Positions 1 to 6,058 of a stretch of 8,232 nt of DNA are shown piece after piece. Below the pieces are notes generated by a model. It was not told the DNA's origin. It worked only from the letters and a program-made list of their open reading frames with translations, and made no database searches. Location of the stretch: positions 1 through 8,232 of the forward strand of contig JAJHRM010000111.1 of the NCBI GenBank assembly GCA_020832965.1, written 5' to 3'. A program made the position numbers and the translations under genes. Source of the DNA: Thermofilum sp. GTDB lineage: Archaea; Thermoproteota; Thermoprotei; Thermofilales; Thermofilaceae. Within the stretch, counting starts at the first letter, position 1; every line of letters begins with the position of its first letter.

Positions 1-117
1 GCGCGCCATGATCTCGTAGCCTTTATCGGCCGCCCCCCTCAGCACCTCGAGCCTCCTGCCGACATCCTCGCCGCGCAACCTGCCGGCGCCGCCGTGGACG
101 ATTATCGCCGGGCGCAC
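1..117 (-). CDS. Isoaspartyl peptidase / L-asparaginase (plant-type, Ntn hydrolase), N-terminal fragment
   Basis: Only the first 39 codons are inside the window; the gene continues past the left edge. The translation begins M-R-P-A-I-I-V-H-G-G-A-G, the N-terminal signature of the plant-type asparaginase/isoaspartyl aminopeptidase family (first beta strand and glycine turn of the alpha subunit). It continues through an amphipathic helix ending G-Y-E-I-M-A-R. Family members are made as precursors that cleave themselves before a catalytic Thr; that site lies outside the window. The family hydrolyses beta-aspartyl dipeptides and asparagine in the cytoplasm. The start is GTG at 117-115, preceded by a G-run (126-121) that could act as a weak ribosome binding site; the AOR gene has a similar G-run. 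The gene lies in the same direction as the operon upstream but is 346 bases away, so it is probably a separate unit. The family call is fairly safe; the substrate is not shown. Confidence 0.8.
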   Translation of the reverse strand, partial: MRPAIIVHGGAGRLRGEDVGRRLEVLRGAADKGYEIMAR

Positions 118-161
118 AAACCCCCCTTCTAACTAACTTGAAAAACCTGACAGGTGCTCTC

Positions 162-168
162 GATAAAG
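162..168 (-). promoter_or_regulatory. Candidate box A (CTTTATC) for the asparaginase gene
   Basis: The minus strand reads CTTTATC, a partial match to the archaeal TATA element. A start about 26 bases downstream would fall near 139, leaving a leader of about 20 bases before the GTG at 117 that includes the G-run at 126-121. A poorer TTTTTCAAG at 145-137 sits at the distance expected for a leaderless start at 117, so the choice between the two is open. Confidence 0.3.
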
Positions 169-193
169 ATCACAGCGGCAGCTCAACTTCGTA

Positions 194-238
194 GCAGCTG
201 GTTAGCGCATACCGGCTGATGGTACCTTCTCCAGCTGC
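194..238. repeat. Inverted repeat GCAGCTGG / CCAGCTGC
   Basis: A perfect 8-bp inverted repeat (194-201 and 231-238) encloses 29 bases, which contain a smaller TACC/GGTA pair (210-213 and 221-224). The downstream arm can pair instead with AGCTG at 247-243 on the minus strand, giving a competing 5-bp hairpin. The feature lies upstream of the asparaginase gene and would be in its leader if transcription began at the 365-360 box A. The function is unknown; part of the symmetry comes from the palindromic core CAGCTG. Confidence 0.45.
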
Positions 239-250
239 CATACAGCTATC

Positions 251-283
251 GCTCTTTAGCCAGTTTTCAACTGGCTAGAGAGC
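251..283 (-). repeat. Strong stem-loop, 14 bp plus one mismatch, 3-nt loop
   Basis: On the minus strand the arms are GCTCT-C-TAGCCAGTT and AACTGGCTA-A-AGAGC around a GAA loop. The inner 9 bp are perfect, then one C/A mismatch, then 5 more pairs. It begins two bases after the D box of the candidate sRNA. No U-run follows, so it does not look like an intrinsic terminator. It could be a processing or 3'-end structure of the small RNA, a protein binding site, or a DNA operator. Confidence 0.65.
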
Positions 284-285
284 AT

Positions 286-337
286 TCAGCTACGGCCGCT
301 CTCGTCACCGCTAGGCATCGGGATTGATCATCATCGC
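286..337 (-). ncRNA. Candidate archaeal C/D box guide sRNA
   Basis: Reading the minus strand: C box ATGATGA (334-328), a 12-base guide TCAATCCCGATG (327-316), a degenerate D' position CCTA (315-312), 3 bases, C' box GTGACGA (308-302), a 12-base guide GAGCGGCCGTAG (301-290), and D box CTGA (289-286). The equal 12-base spacings and about 50-base size match archaeal sRNAs that guide 2'-O-methylation with L7Ae, Nop5 and fibrillarin. A box A at 365-360 places the expected transcription start around 337, just before the C box, which is independent support. By the D+5 rule the D guide would direct methylation of the fifth base (G) of a target reading CUACGGCCGCUC. Weak points are the poor D' box, one change in C', and no clear terminal stem. 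The target was not identified. Confidence 0.5.
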
Positions 338-358
338 CGCGTACCCGTTGCGAAGCTA

Positions 359-372
359 GTATAAAGCTTTTT
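359..372 (-). promoter_or_regulatory. Archaeal promoter (purine-rich BRE plus box A TTTATA) for the candidate sRNA
   Basis: The minus strand reads AAAAAGCTTTATAC, an A-rich BRE-like run followed by TTTATA at 365-360. The centre is about 26 bases upstream of 337, immediately before the C box of the candidate sRNA. No protein start lies at a suitable distance, so the promoter fits an RNA gene better than the asparaginase gene, whose leader would be about 220 bases. Confidence 0.5.
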
Positions 373-463
373 GAACCAGTGAGCCTGCTGGGGGCTCCAG
401 GAGCCTTTGCGGTTTTTGTGCGGATGCGGCGGCACCGACCCTTTAGGCCCTGCGCGCTCCACC

Positions 464-2335
464 TCAAGGGCTCACGTGCACGCCAAGCTTCCTAGCGTAA
501 TCGAGGAGCCCTAGCTCCTCTAGCGCCTCCCTCTTGGGGACTCCGTTCTCGTCCCATCTCATGTACTCGTAATACTCTTTAAGCATCGGCTCCAGCTCGA
601 CAACTTGGCCCTTAGCGCCCCCCTCCTTCAGCGGCTCTGCGAGGAACCGCTTAGGCAGAGTGTCGTCCTTCCTCGCGATGCCGCACGCTACGTTGAACAA
701 CCGTTTTAGCGTGAATATCCTCCTTCCGGCAGTCAGCAGCTCGGGCAGCGTTTTCTTTATCCCGGTAACGAAGGTGTACAAGCCCGCTACGTGGGCTGGC
801 GGGATGTCGATGAACTTGCAGAGGACTAACGACTCGACGACTTCGTGCCACGTCTGCATCGTCGCTACGATGCGGCCCTTCCCCTTGTACTCAAACCTGT
901 CTACGCGCTCATGGATCCCCAAGTCGAGCATCCTTAGACCCTGCTCAACCCGGAATGTGAGACCCTGAAGGTGGCACGCGCCCCTGTTGCTCGTGGCGTA
1001 TTGGAGCCCCATACCTTTGAAGGCTCTGGGATCGTGCATGGGGACTTCGAGCCCTTTCACGTGCATCGCAAGCTCCTCCGAGCCTTTACCGACGATCTCG
1101 GAAGCCCTTTTGACGCCTTCGCTGAGGATTCTCCCGAAGCCCTCCCCTTCGCCCATCATCTTCAGCAGGCGCAGGACGGTCTCCTTATCGCCCCACTTCA
1201 GCTCCAGCCCGCCGGTCTCCTCCTTAGTCAGGAGACCTTTTTCGTAAGCTTCCATGGCCCACGCTATTGTGACGCCGGCGGATATTGTGTCCATCCCGTA
1301 CCTGTTGCATATTTCGTTGGCCTTGATCAGGTACTCCGAATCGAATATCATGAGCAGCGAGCCGAGCGCGGTTATAGTCTCGTACTCGGGTGCCCGCATC
1401 TCTCTACCGTTTACTTTCACGACTTTCCAGCACTTAACGGGGCAAGCCCAGCAGCCGTGCGACCTGATCACTAACCCTTTTTCCTTGAAGGTTGGCCCGC
1501 TTATGCTTTTGTAATCGAACTCCCCCAGCGTGAAGTTCCTCGCTGGCATGTCGCCGTACTCGTAGAACTCCTCAACCTCTCCCGCTGTTCCGTAGGTGGC
1601 CAGTATCTGCGTAACAGGGAACGAGGTTATAAGCGGGAGGAGCCTCGAGAGGACGCTAACTACTCTCTGCTGATCTTTCACCGCTACCCTCCCGGTACCT
1701 CTCACAGCTATCGCCTTCAAGTTCTTTGAGCCCATTACAGCGCCCATCCCCGCCCTCCCAGCGACTCTAGGGCCGGGGGGCTGAGCGTCCGAGACGATGC
1801 ACGCTATTCGAGCCATCCTTTCGCCGGCGCGCCCTATGGTGGCGACCTTTACCTCGGGGTCCCCCAGCTCCCTTCTGATAGCTTCGTCGGTTTCGAAGGT
1901 GTCGAGACCCCAAAGCTTCCCGGCGTCCCTTATTTCCACATCGCCGTTGTGCACGTAGAGGTAAACCGGGCTGCTGGCTCTGCCCTTGATCACGATCCCG
2001 TCGAAGCCGGCTCTCTTTAGCTCAACCCCCCAGTACCCGGAGGCGTGCGCTTCGCCCCAAGCTCCTGTTAGCGGGGATTTCGCCGCTACCACGTACCTCC
2101 CAGAGCCGTAAACGGGGGTGCCGGTAAGGGGGCCGGTCATGAAAACCAGGACATTATTGGGGCTGAATGGGTCTACTTTGGGATCCCCTATCTCGTCAAC
2201 GATTATTTTCGCTGCTAAGCCTGAGCCACCTATGAACAAGTTAGCATCCTCAGAGCTCAGCTCGCGGATCTCGATCTTCTCTCTAGATAGATCCACGTAA
2301 GCGATTTTACCTATGTACCCGTACCACTGCGCCAT
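464..2335 (-). CDS. aor: Aldehyde:ferredoxin oxidoreductase, tungstopterin enzyme
   Basis: This 623-residue protein matches the AOR family in length and motifs along its whole span. The N-terminal domain (about 1-215) has the family start Y-G-Y-I-G-K and the segment R-A-G-M-G-A-V-M-G-S-K-N-L-K-A-I (194-209). The [4Fe-4S] ligands are C295, C298 and C302 (CWACPVKC), with C506 as the likely fourth. Conserved P-E-Y-E-T (316-320), S-N-R-G-A-C-H (449-455) and D-D-T-L-P-K-R (557-563) surround the bis-tungstopterin site; E317 or E319 and H455 probably correspond to the catalytic Glu and His of Pyrococcus AOR. The family oxidises aldehydes to acids and reduces ferredoxin in the cytoplasm. The pterin-binding pattern DxxGLC is changed to E-S-L-V-L-C at 501-506, which may mark a subfamily. 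The ATG at 2335 follows the aldolase stop by 9 bases with a G-rich ribosome site (GGGGGTG), so the two genes are co-transcribed. The natural aldehyde is not determined; lactaldehyde is the inference from context. Confidence 0.93.
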   Translation of the reverse strand: MAQWYGYIGKIAYVDLSREKIEIRELSSEDANLFIGGSGLAAKIIVDEIGDPKVDPFSPNNVLVFMTGPLTGTPVYGSGRYVVAAKSPLTGAWGEAHASGYWGVELKRAGFDGIVIKGRASSPVYLYVHNGDVEIRDAGKLWGLDTFETDEAIRRELGDPEVKVATIGRAGERMARIACIVSDAQPPGPRVAGRAGMGAVMGSKNLKAIAVRGTGRVAVKDQQRVVSVLSRLLPLITSFPVTQILATYGTAGEVEEFYEYGDMPARNFTLGEFDYKSISGPTFKEKGLVIRSHGCWACPVKCWKVVKVNGREMRAPEYETITALGSLLMIFDSEYLIKANEICNRYGMDTISAGVTIAWAMEAYEKGLLTKEETGGLELKWGDKETVLRLLKMMGEGEGFGRILSEGVKRASEIVGKGSEELAMHVKGLEVPMHDPRAFKGMGLQYATSNRGACHLQGLTFRVEQGLRMLDLGIHERVDRFEYKGKGRIVATMQTWHEVVESLVLCKFIDIPPAHVAGLYTFVTGIKKTLPELLTAGRRIFTLKRLFNVACGIARKDDTLPKRFLAEPLKEGGAKGQVVELEPMLKEYYEYMRWDENGVPKREALEELGLLDYARKLGVHVSP

Positions 2336-2344
2336 CGCACCCCC

Positions 2345-3001
2345 CTACGCGATGCCATAGAGCTTGTAGTAGAGCTCAACGTCCTTTTCCGGGATTATGG
2401 GCGGCTCCTTACCCAGCGCCATAGCCACAAACTGCGCCACGGCCACCTCTTCGAGCGTTTCCGCTATCGCTTCAGCCTCGTACAGGTTGGCACCCAGCGC
2501 CACGATGCCGTGGTTCTGGAGTATTATAGCTCTCGCGCCGGCTTCGGCTTTCTCTCTAACGAGCTCGGCTAGATCCTTAGTTCCCGGAAACGCGAAGGGG
2601 ACGATTTCAACTTTCCTGAGAACCATGACCGCCTCCACGGTTATCGGTTTCAGGCCTACGCCCGCCAGCGCCAGGCCGAGAGTGAAGGGGTTGTGCGCGT
2701 GGACTACCGCGTTAACATCGGGCCTGACCTTGTAAATAGCCGTGTGAAAAGGCCACTCGATGGAGGGTCTCAAGAAGCCGTCAAGCACGTTACCGTCGAG
2801 ATCGATTTTCACAAGGTCCTCTGGGTTCAGTTCGCCTTTGAATATCCCGCTAGGCGTAATCCAAACCTCGTTCGAGCCGGGGAGCCTAGCACTCACGTTG
2901 CCTCCCAGCGCGGATACGAGACCTCTGTTGAAAAGGTTCCTCATGACCCTGCAAATATCATTTTTCAGCTGCTCCTCCTGCAGTGCGTACTCTTCAGCCA
3001 C
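2345..3001 (-). CDS. Class II aldolase (L-fuculose-phosphate aldolase / AraD family)
   Basis: The 218-residue protein is the usual length for FucA-like zinc aldolases (FucA is 215). Family elements in order: G-G-N-V-S-A-R (33-39) and T-P-S-G (49-52) for phosphate binding, R-P-S-I-E-W-P-F-H (78-86) with the catalytic acid E82, H-A-H-N (101-104) and N-H-G (163-165). H101, H103 and H164 are the expected zinc ligands, each 9 beyond FucA H92, H94 and H155. The Ser-Ser pair that binds phosphate in FucA is Ser-Ile here (S80, I81). Such enzymes cleave sugar 1-phosphates to dihydroxyacetone phosphate and an aldehyde (lactaldehyde, glycolaldehyde or acetaldehyde). The AOR gene lies 9 bases downstream and would oxidise that aldehyde. 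The start is GTG at 3001, with a box A 27 bases upstream, suggesting a leaderless transcript. Substrate unknown: fuculose-, deoxyribulose- and ribulose-type phosphates are all possible, and some relatives are epimerases. Confidence 0.9.
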   Translation of the reverse strand: MAEEYALQEEQLKNDICRVMRNLFNRGLVSALGGNVSARLPGSNEVWITPSGIFKGELNPEDLVKIDLDGNVLDGFLRPSIEWPFHTAIYKVRPDVNAVVHAHNPFTLGLALAGVGLKPITVEAVMVLRKVEIVPFAFPGTKDLAELVREKAEAGARAIILQNHGIVALGANLYEAEAIAETLEEVAVAQFVAMALGKEPPIIPEKDVELYYKLYGIA

Positions 3002-3023
3002 GCTGGTGCTCGTGTGCTCGCGC

Positions 3024-3031
3024 TAATAAAA
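3024..3031 (-). promoter_or_regulatory. Internal promoter box A (TTTTATTA) for aldolase-AOR, leaderless geometry
   Basis: The minus strand reads AAGTTTTATTAGC in the 41-base gap between the sulfur carrier gene and the aldolase. The box centre (about 3027) is 26 bases from the GTG at 3001, the distance from an archaeal TATA box to the transcription start. No Shine-Dalgarno motif precedes this GTG. Both points suggest a leaderless mRNA for the aldolase-AOR pair, besides any read-through from the genes upstream. Confidence 0.6.
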
Positions 3032-3042
3032 CTTACCTGAGA

Positions 3043-3321
3043 TTAACCGCCGGTCACCAAGGGCAAGATCACTACTCTGCTCTCACCGTTCAGCTCGCAC
3101 TCCGTCTCGTATATCGTTCTTCCGTTTACTAGCACCACGACCCCCTCCCTAACTTCCCCTTTTTCGTCAACGACCTTACTCATGTCAAGTATACCTTCGT
3201 TTTGCGCAAGTCGCAAAACGTCGACGATTCGCGGAGTACCCGGTAACGTGTAGTATCTTTCGATTATTCCGTTCTTAGCGAAGGGAGGCAGTATTTTCAG
3301 GAGTACGCGTACACCGTTCAT
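3043..3321 (-). CDS. MoaD/ThiS-like ubiquitin-fold sulfur carrier
   Basis: This small protein (92 residues from the ATG at 3321) opens with V-R-V-L-L-K-I-L-P-P-F-A, a typical first beta strand of the MoaD/ThiS fold. It contains V-V-L-V-N-G-R-T-I in the middle and ends V-V-I-L-P-L-V-T-G-G, with the Gly-Gly terminus that is adenylated and thiocarboxylated by E1-like enzymes. MoaD proteins give sulfur to molybdopterin/tungstopterin dithiolene formation; ThiS serves thiamine synthesis. MoaD-like genes often accompany AOR genes, so supply of pterin for the downstream AOR is the likely role. The reading frame is open to a TTG at 3363, two bases after the larA stop, which would add 14 residues (starting R-K-T-Y-L). 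The ATG was chosen because the added residues lack family character. A weak CTTATC box (3353-3348) lies at promoter distance from the ATG. The partner E1 and MoaE are not in the window. Confidence 0.8.
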   Translation of the reverse strand: MNGVRVLLKILPPFAKNGIIERYYTLPGTPRIVDVLRLAQNEGILDMSKVVDEKGEVREGVVVLVNGRTIYETECELNGESRVVILPLVTGG

Positions 3322-3365
3322 CGGGTTACTTCTTCTTGCGAGGAAGAGATAAGTTTTTCGCAATG

Positions 3366-4646
3366 CTAGCCACTGTCGCTCACGAAAGGTATCACGTACG
3401 GGCCTTCAGGTATTGCAACGATCTTCTCGAAGGGAGTAAGTTTTCTCGCGATTTCGAGAGCTTCCTCGATCGTGGAAGCCGGGATCAAGTTCATCTCCTC
3501 GAGAACGCTATCTTTCACACCCTTCGTCACCACGATCACTTTGTTTTTCATTAGCACCTGCTCAAGCTTCTGAACCTCCCATTGATCCCTGAGCGGCTCG
3601 TTCTCCTTTATGTAAATTAGTATTTTAGCTGGATCCTCGCTCATCGATGCGAGCTCTCTAAAGCTCTCGTGCCCTACGCCGTCCCTGCACTCGGACAGCA
3701 AGATGACAGCTCCTCCCCGCTTGGTGACCCTAGAGCCGGTCACCATGCCCTTCACCGCCTGGTACAGGTTGCGGTCCAGCGGGTAGCCTCCGTTCGTTAC
3801 TATCGTGACGTCGGCTTCGTAAGGTACTGGGACCTTGACGTACTTTTCCAACCTCCTAACGCCATCCGCGTGCGCTGCGTAAGGGTCTCCCGCGACAGCG
3901 TCTACAACTCTCTTCTCTTTATCGAGGAGAACGTGAACGATGAACCTGTAGCCCTCCAGTATCCTAGCTGCTTCAACCATATCCTCGTGCACGGGGTTCC
4001 CCTCTAAGTAGCCGTAGTCGGCCTTCGGGTGGGCCAGCATCTTGAAGCTATGGTTTTGGTAAACACTTTTCGTGCCGGCGATCCCCGGCAGTATCAGCTT
4101 CCTCCCCCCGCTGTACCCCGCGAAGAAGTGCGGCTCTATTAAGCCCAAACCCACTACTAGGTCGGCTTCTGCTACATTCTTGTTCACGTACACTTCCGTT
4201 CCGAACGACGTCTTCCCGATGTATTTCAAAATCGAGTCGTCGTCAGAATTATGGGAGTAGATGTTGTACTCGCTAGCGATCTCTTTCCCTACAAGCTCCT
4301 CGATCTCGCTGGTACCGTGTGGTTCGTGCAGCCCGGTCGCCACTACGATTTCCACCTGGTGTTTTGCGACTCCGCAAGCTCGCATATGCTCCAATAGCGC
4401 TTTCAGCAGAAGATTGTTAGGGGTAGCTCTCGTCTTATCTGTGATAAGGATTGCTATCCTCCTCTTTCCGCTAACTAGCTTCCGTAACTCGGGGGCTGCG
4501 TACGGGCGTTCTATAGAGGCTCTTACAAGTCTCTCTGCTTTCTCTCCGCTCTCTCCCCGAGGAATTTTCGAGTAAACGACAAGCGCGTTTTCCGGTAGAT
4601 CGGCCACGACTCTCTCTTTGCCGAATGGGAACCCAACTAACGTCAT
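3366..4646 (-). CDS. larA: LarA-family nickel-pincer 2-hydroxyacid racemase/epimerase (lactate racemase-like)
   Basis: The 426-residue protein is full length for LarA (about 424 in Lactiplantibacillus plantarum) and keeps the active-site set. It has D70-K-T-R73 (LarA D72/R75), A-T-G-L-H106 (catalytic H108), E-P-H173 (H174), G-G-R-K183 (K184, covalent link to the nickel-pincer nucleotide), N-H199 (nickel ligand H200), Y295-Q296 with K299 (Y294/Q295/K298) and W356 (W358). LarA interconverts D- and L-lactate by hydride transfer to the cofactor; relatives act on other 2-hydroxyacids, so lactate is inferred. The ATG overlaps the stop of the upstream dehydrogenase gene (ATGA, 4646-4643), implying translational coupling. 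Racemisation next to a D-2-hydroxyacid dehydrogenase would let both stereoisomers be oxidised. Cofactor genes larB, larC and larE are not in the window and must lie elsewhere. Confidence 0.9.
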   Translation of the reverse strand: MTLVGFPFGKERVVADLPENALVVYSKIPRGESGEKAERLVRASIERPYAAPELRKLVSGKRRIAILITDKTRATPNNLLLKALLEHMRACGVAKHQVEIVVATGLHEPHGTSEIEELVGKEIASEYNIYSHNSDDDSILKYIGKTSFGTEVYVNKNVAEADLVVGLGLIEPHFFAGYSGGRKLILPGIAGTKSVYQNHSFKMLAHPKADYGYLEGNPVHEDMVEAARILEGYRFIVHVLLDKEKRVVDAVAGDPYAAHADGVRRLEKYVKVPVPYEADVTIVTNGGYPLDRNLYQAVKGMVTGSRVTKRGGAVILLSECRDGVGHESFRELASMSEDPAKILIYIKENEPLRDQWEVQKLEQVLMKNKVIVVTKGVKDSVLEEMNLIPASTIEEALEIARKLTPFEKIVAIPEGPYVIPFVSDSG

Positions 4647-6043
4647 AGCTCATCCTCCGGTAAAACCTTGTCGGGGTTAAGTATATTGTTTGGATCCAGC
4701 ATTTTTTTCAATCCCCTCATAACTTTCACCCACTCTGGACCTAGAAGCTTCGCCGCTTGAGATTTACGTATGGCTCCGATGCCGTGCTCCCCCGTGATTA
4801 CTCCTCCGAGAGCTACTGCGGCTTCGTAAACCTGGCTTCTGATTTCCTCAAGCTGCTGAACGGTGAAACCGGGATATTGCAGCACGTGAACATGTATGTT
4901 CCCATCACCCACGTGCCCGTAGACCGGCAGCCACACTTTATACCTATTCTCCAGCTTTTCTATGCTTTCGAGGAAAGCGTCGATTGCTCCGAGCGGAACC
5001 GTAGTGTCTAGTATGTCGAAGGTCTCTTTCTTGAGAGCGGTGTATATGGCGCTCCTAATCTTGAGGAGCGTGCTCTGCTCATCGGATCTTTGAGCGATCA
5101 CGGGCTCCAGCGCCCCCTCGCTCTCGACAATCTTAGACAGCATTTCCAGCTCGGCGAACACGATGTCTTCTGAGCACTCGGCTAAGATCAGCATGAGGTA
5201 CGAGTTGCCCTCGGTCACGGGCCACATGACGCCCAAGTGGCGCGCCGACTCTTCTACCACCCTCCTATCGAAGTACTCTAGCGCTAGGGGGATGAGACCG
5301 CTGAAGAGAATCCTCTTCGCCGCGCTGACTGCGCTGCTTCTCTGCTCGAAGGGTACAACGATCGTCGCAGATGCTCTCCAGCGCGGGTACAGCCTCAGGT
5401 ACACTTTTGTTATAACGCCTAAAATCCCCTCGCTGCCTATGAACAGGTGAGCTAGGTTGAAGCCCTGGTTGTTCTTGACCGTTTTTGAAGCGAGAGATAA
5501 GATGGTTCCCTGGGGCAAAACGACTTCTAAGCCTAGAACGTAGTTCCTCGTGACGCCTGTTCTGACAGCCCTAGCTCCGCCAGCGTTGCATGCGACAAGC
5601 CCACCTACGGTGGCTCCCTCGTCGCCCGGGTGCGGAGGGAAGCTGAGCCCACGCTTCTCCGCTTCCTCTATCAGCTTGCCTAAAGTGACGCCGGCCTCGG
5701 CTTCTGCTACCATATTTTCCGCGTCTATAACTAGCTTGTCCATTCTCTCGAGTGAGAGGACTATCCCCGACCTCGTAGGCACCGCGCCGCCGACCAAACC
5801 CGTCCCACCCCCTCGCGGGTAAACGGGGACCCTGTACTTGTTCGCTAGTTTCAACACTTCCGCGACTTCGATTGTGCTAGACGGTTTAACGACGATCACT
5901 TCCTCTGAGGGGTTAGGCCTAACGGGTGGAGCCGTCTCGTCGAACAAGTATTTTAGAATCGCATCCTTTTCCGTCACTACCCACTCTTCGCCTACCACGC
6001 TCTTAAGCTCCCGGACGAGCTCGGGAGGCAGCATCCTCATCAC
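4643..6043 (-). CDS. glcD: GlcD-type FAD-dependent D-2-hydroxyacid (D-lactate/glycolate) dehydrogenase
   Basis: The 466-residue protein is a full-length member of the FAD-linked oxidase family (PCMH/VAO fold). The FAD domain carries P-R-G-G-G-T-G-L-V-G-G (76-86) and D-E-G-A-T-V-G-G-L-V-A-C-N-A-G-G (141-156). The C-terminal oxidase domain has Y-G-H-V-G-D-G-N-I-H (375-384) and G-E-H-G-I-G (418-423), whose His and Glu residues bind a divalent metal near the substrate carboxylate; it ends L-D-P-N-N-I-L-N-P-D-K (449-459). There is no Fe-S domain, so electrons must leave through a partner; the EtfAB genes just upstream are the obvious candidate, as in bacterial lactate dehydrogenase-Etf complexes. 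D-lactate to pyruvate is the favoured reaction because larA overlaps this gene, but glycolate or 2-hydroxyglutarate are possible. The start is ambiguous: GTG 6043, ATG 6040 or ATG 6034; GTGATGAGG could itself be the ribosome site for the last. Confidence 0.9.
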   Translation of the reverse strand: MMRMLPPELVRELKSVVGEEWVVTEKDAILKYLFDETAPPVRPNPSEEVIVVKPSSTIEVAEVLKLANKYRVPVYPRGGGTGLVGGAVPTRSGIVLSLERMDKLVIDAENMVAEAEAGVTLGKLIEEAEKRGLSFPPHPGDEGATVGGLVACNAGGARAVRTGVTRNYVLGLEVVLPQGTILSLASKTVKNNQGFNLAHLFIGSEGILGVITKVYLRLYPRWRASATIVVPFEQRSSAVSAAKRILFSGLIPLALEYFDRRVVEESARHLGVMWPVTEGNSYLMLILAECSEDIVFAELEMLSKIVESEGALEPVIAQRSDEQSTLLKIRSAIYTALKKETFDILDTTVPLGAIDAFLESIEKLENRYKVWLPVYGHVGDGNIHVHVLQYPGFTVQQLEEIRSQVYEAAVALGGVITGEHGIGAIRKSQAAKLLGPEWVKVMRGLKKMLDPNNILNPDKVLPEDEL

Positions 6044-6058
6044 GCAATGTGAAGGTTC

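Larger units (their letters stand above)
118..463. other. Gene-poor intergenic stretch between AOR stop and asparaginase start
   Basis: No convincing protein gene lies here. Reading from the AOR end on the minus strand, it holds a GC-rich segment with a small palindrome (393-405), a box A promoter (about 372-360), a candidate C/D box sRNA (337-286), a strong hairpin (283-251), and a long inverted repeat (238-194). It ends with possible promoter elements for the asparaginase gene (168-137). CAGCT occurs five times between 179 and 291. No T-run suitable as an archaeal terminator is seen on the minus strand just after the AOR stop. Confidence 0.6.

Noticed and set aside
373..405. GGTTCAAA near 373-380 (minus strand) and a GGCTCC-A-GGAGCC palindrome (393-405) as a possible tRNA
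   Set aside because: The flanking bases do not pair as a T arm and no acceptor, D or anticodon stems can be drawn.
381..463. Terminator after AOR
   Set aside because: The only T-runs (for example near 413-417) are on the plus strand, so for the minus-strand transcript they are A-runs; the small palindrome alone is not enough.
267..467. A 66-codon minus-strand open frame between AOR and the asparaginase gene
   Set aside because: Its translation is arginine-rich with no family character, and it runs through the box A and the candidate sRNA; it overlaps the AOR stop only by chance.
971..1474. A 167-codon plus-strand open frame inside AOR
   Set aside because: It is antisense to a well-conserved AOR coding region and has no recognisable domain; such shadows are common in GC-rich genes.
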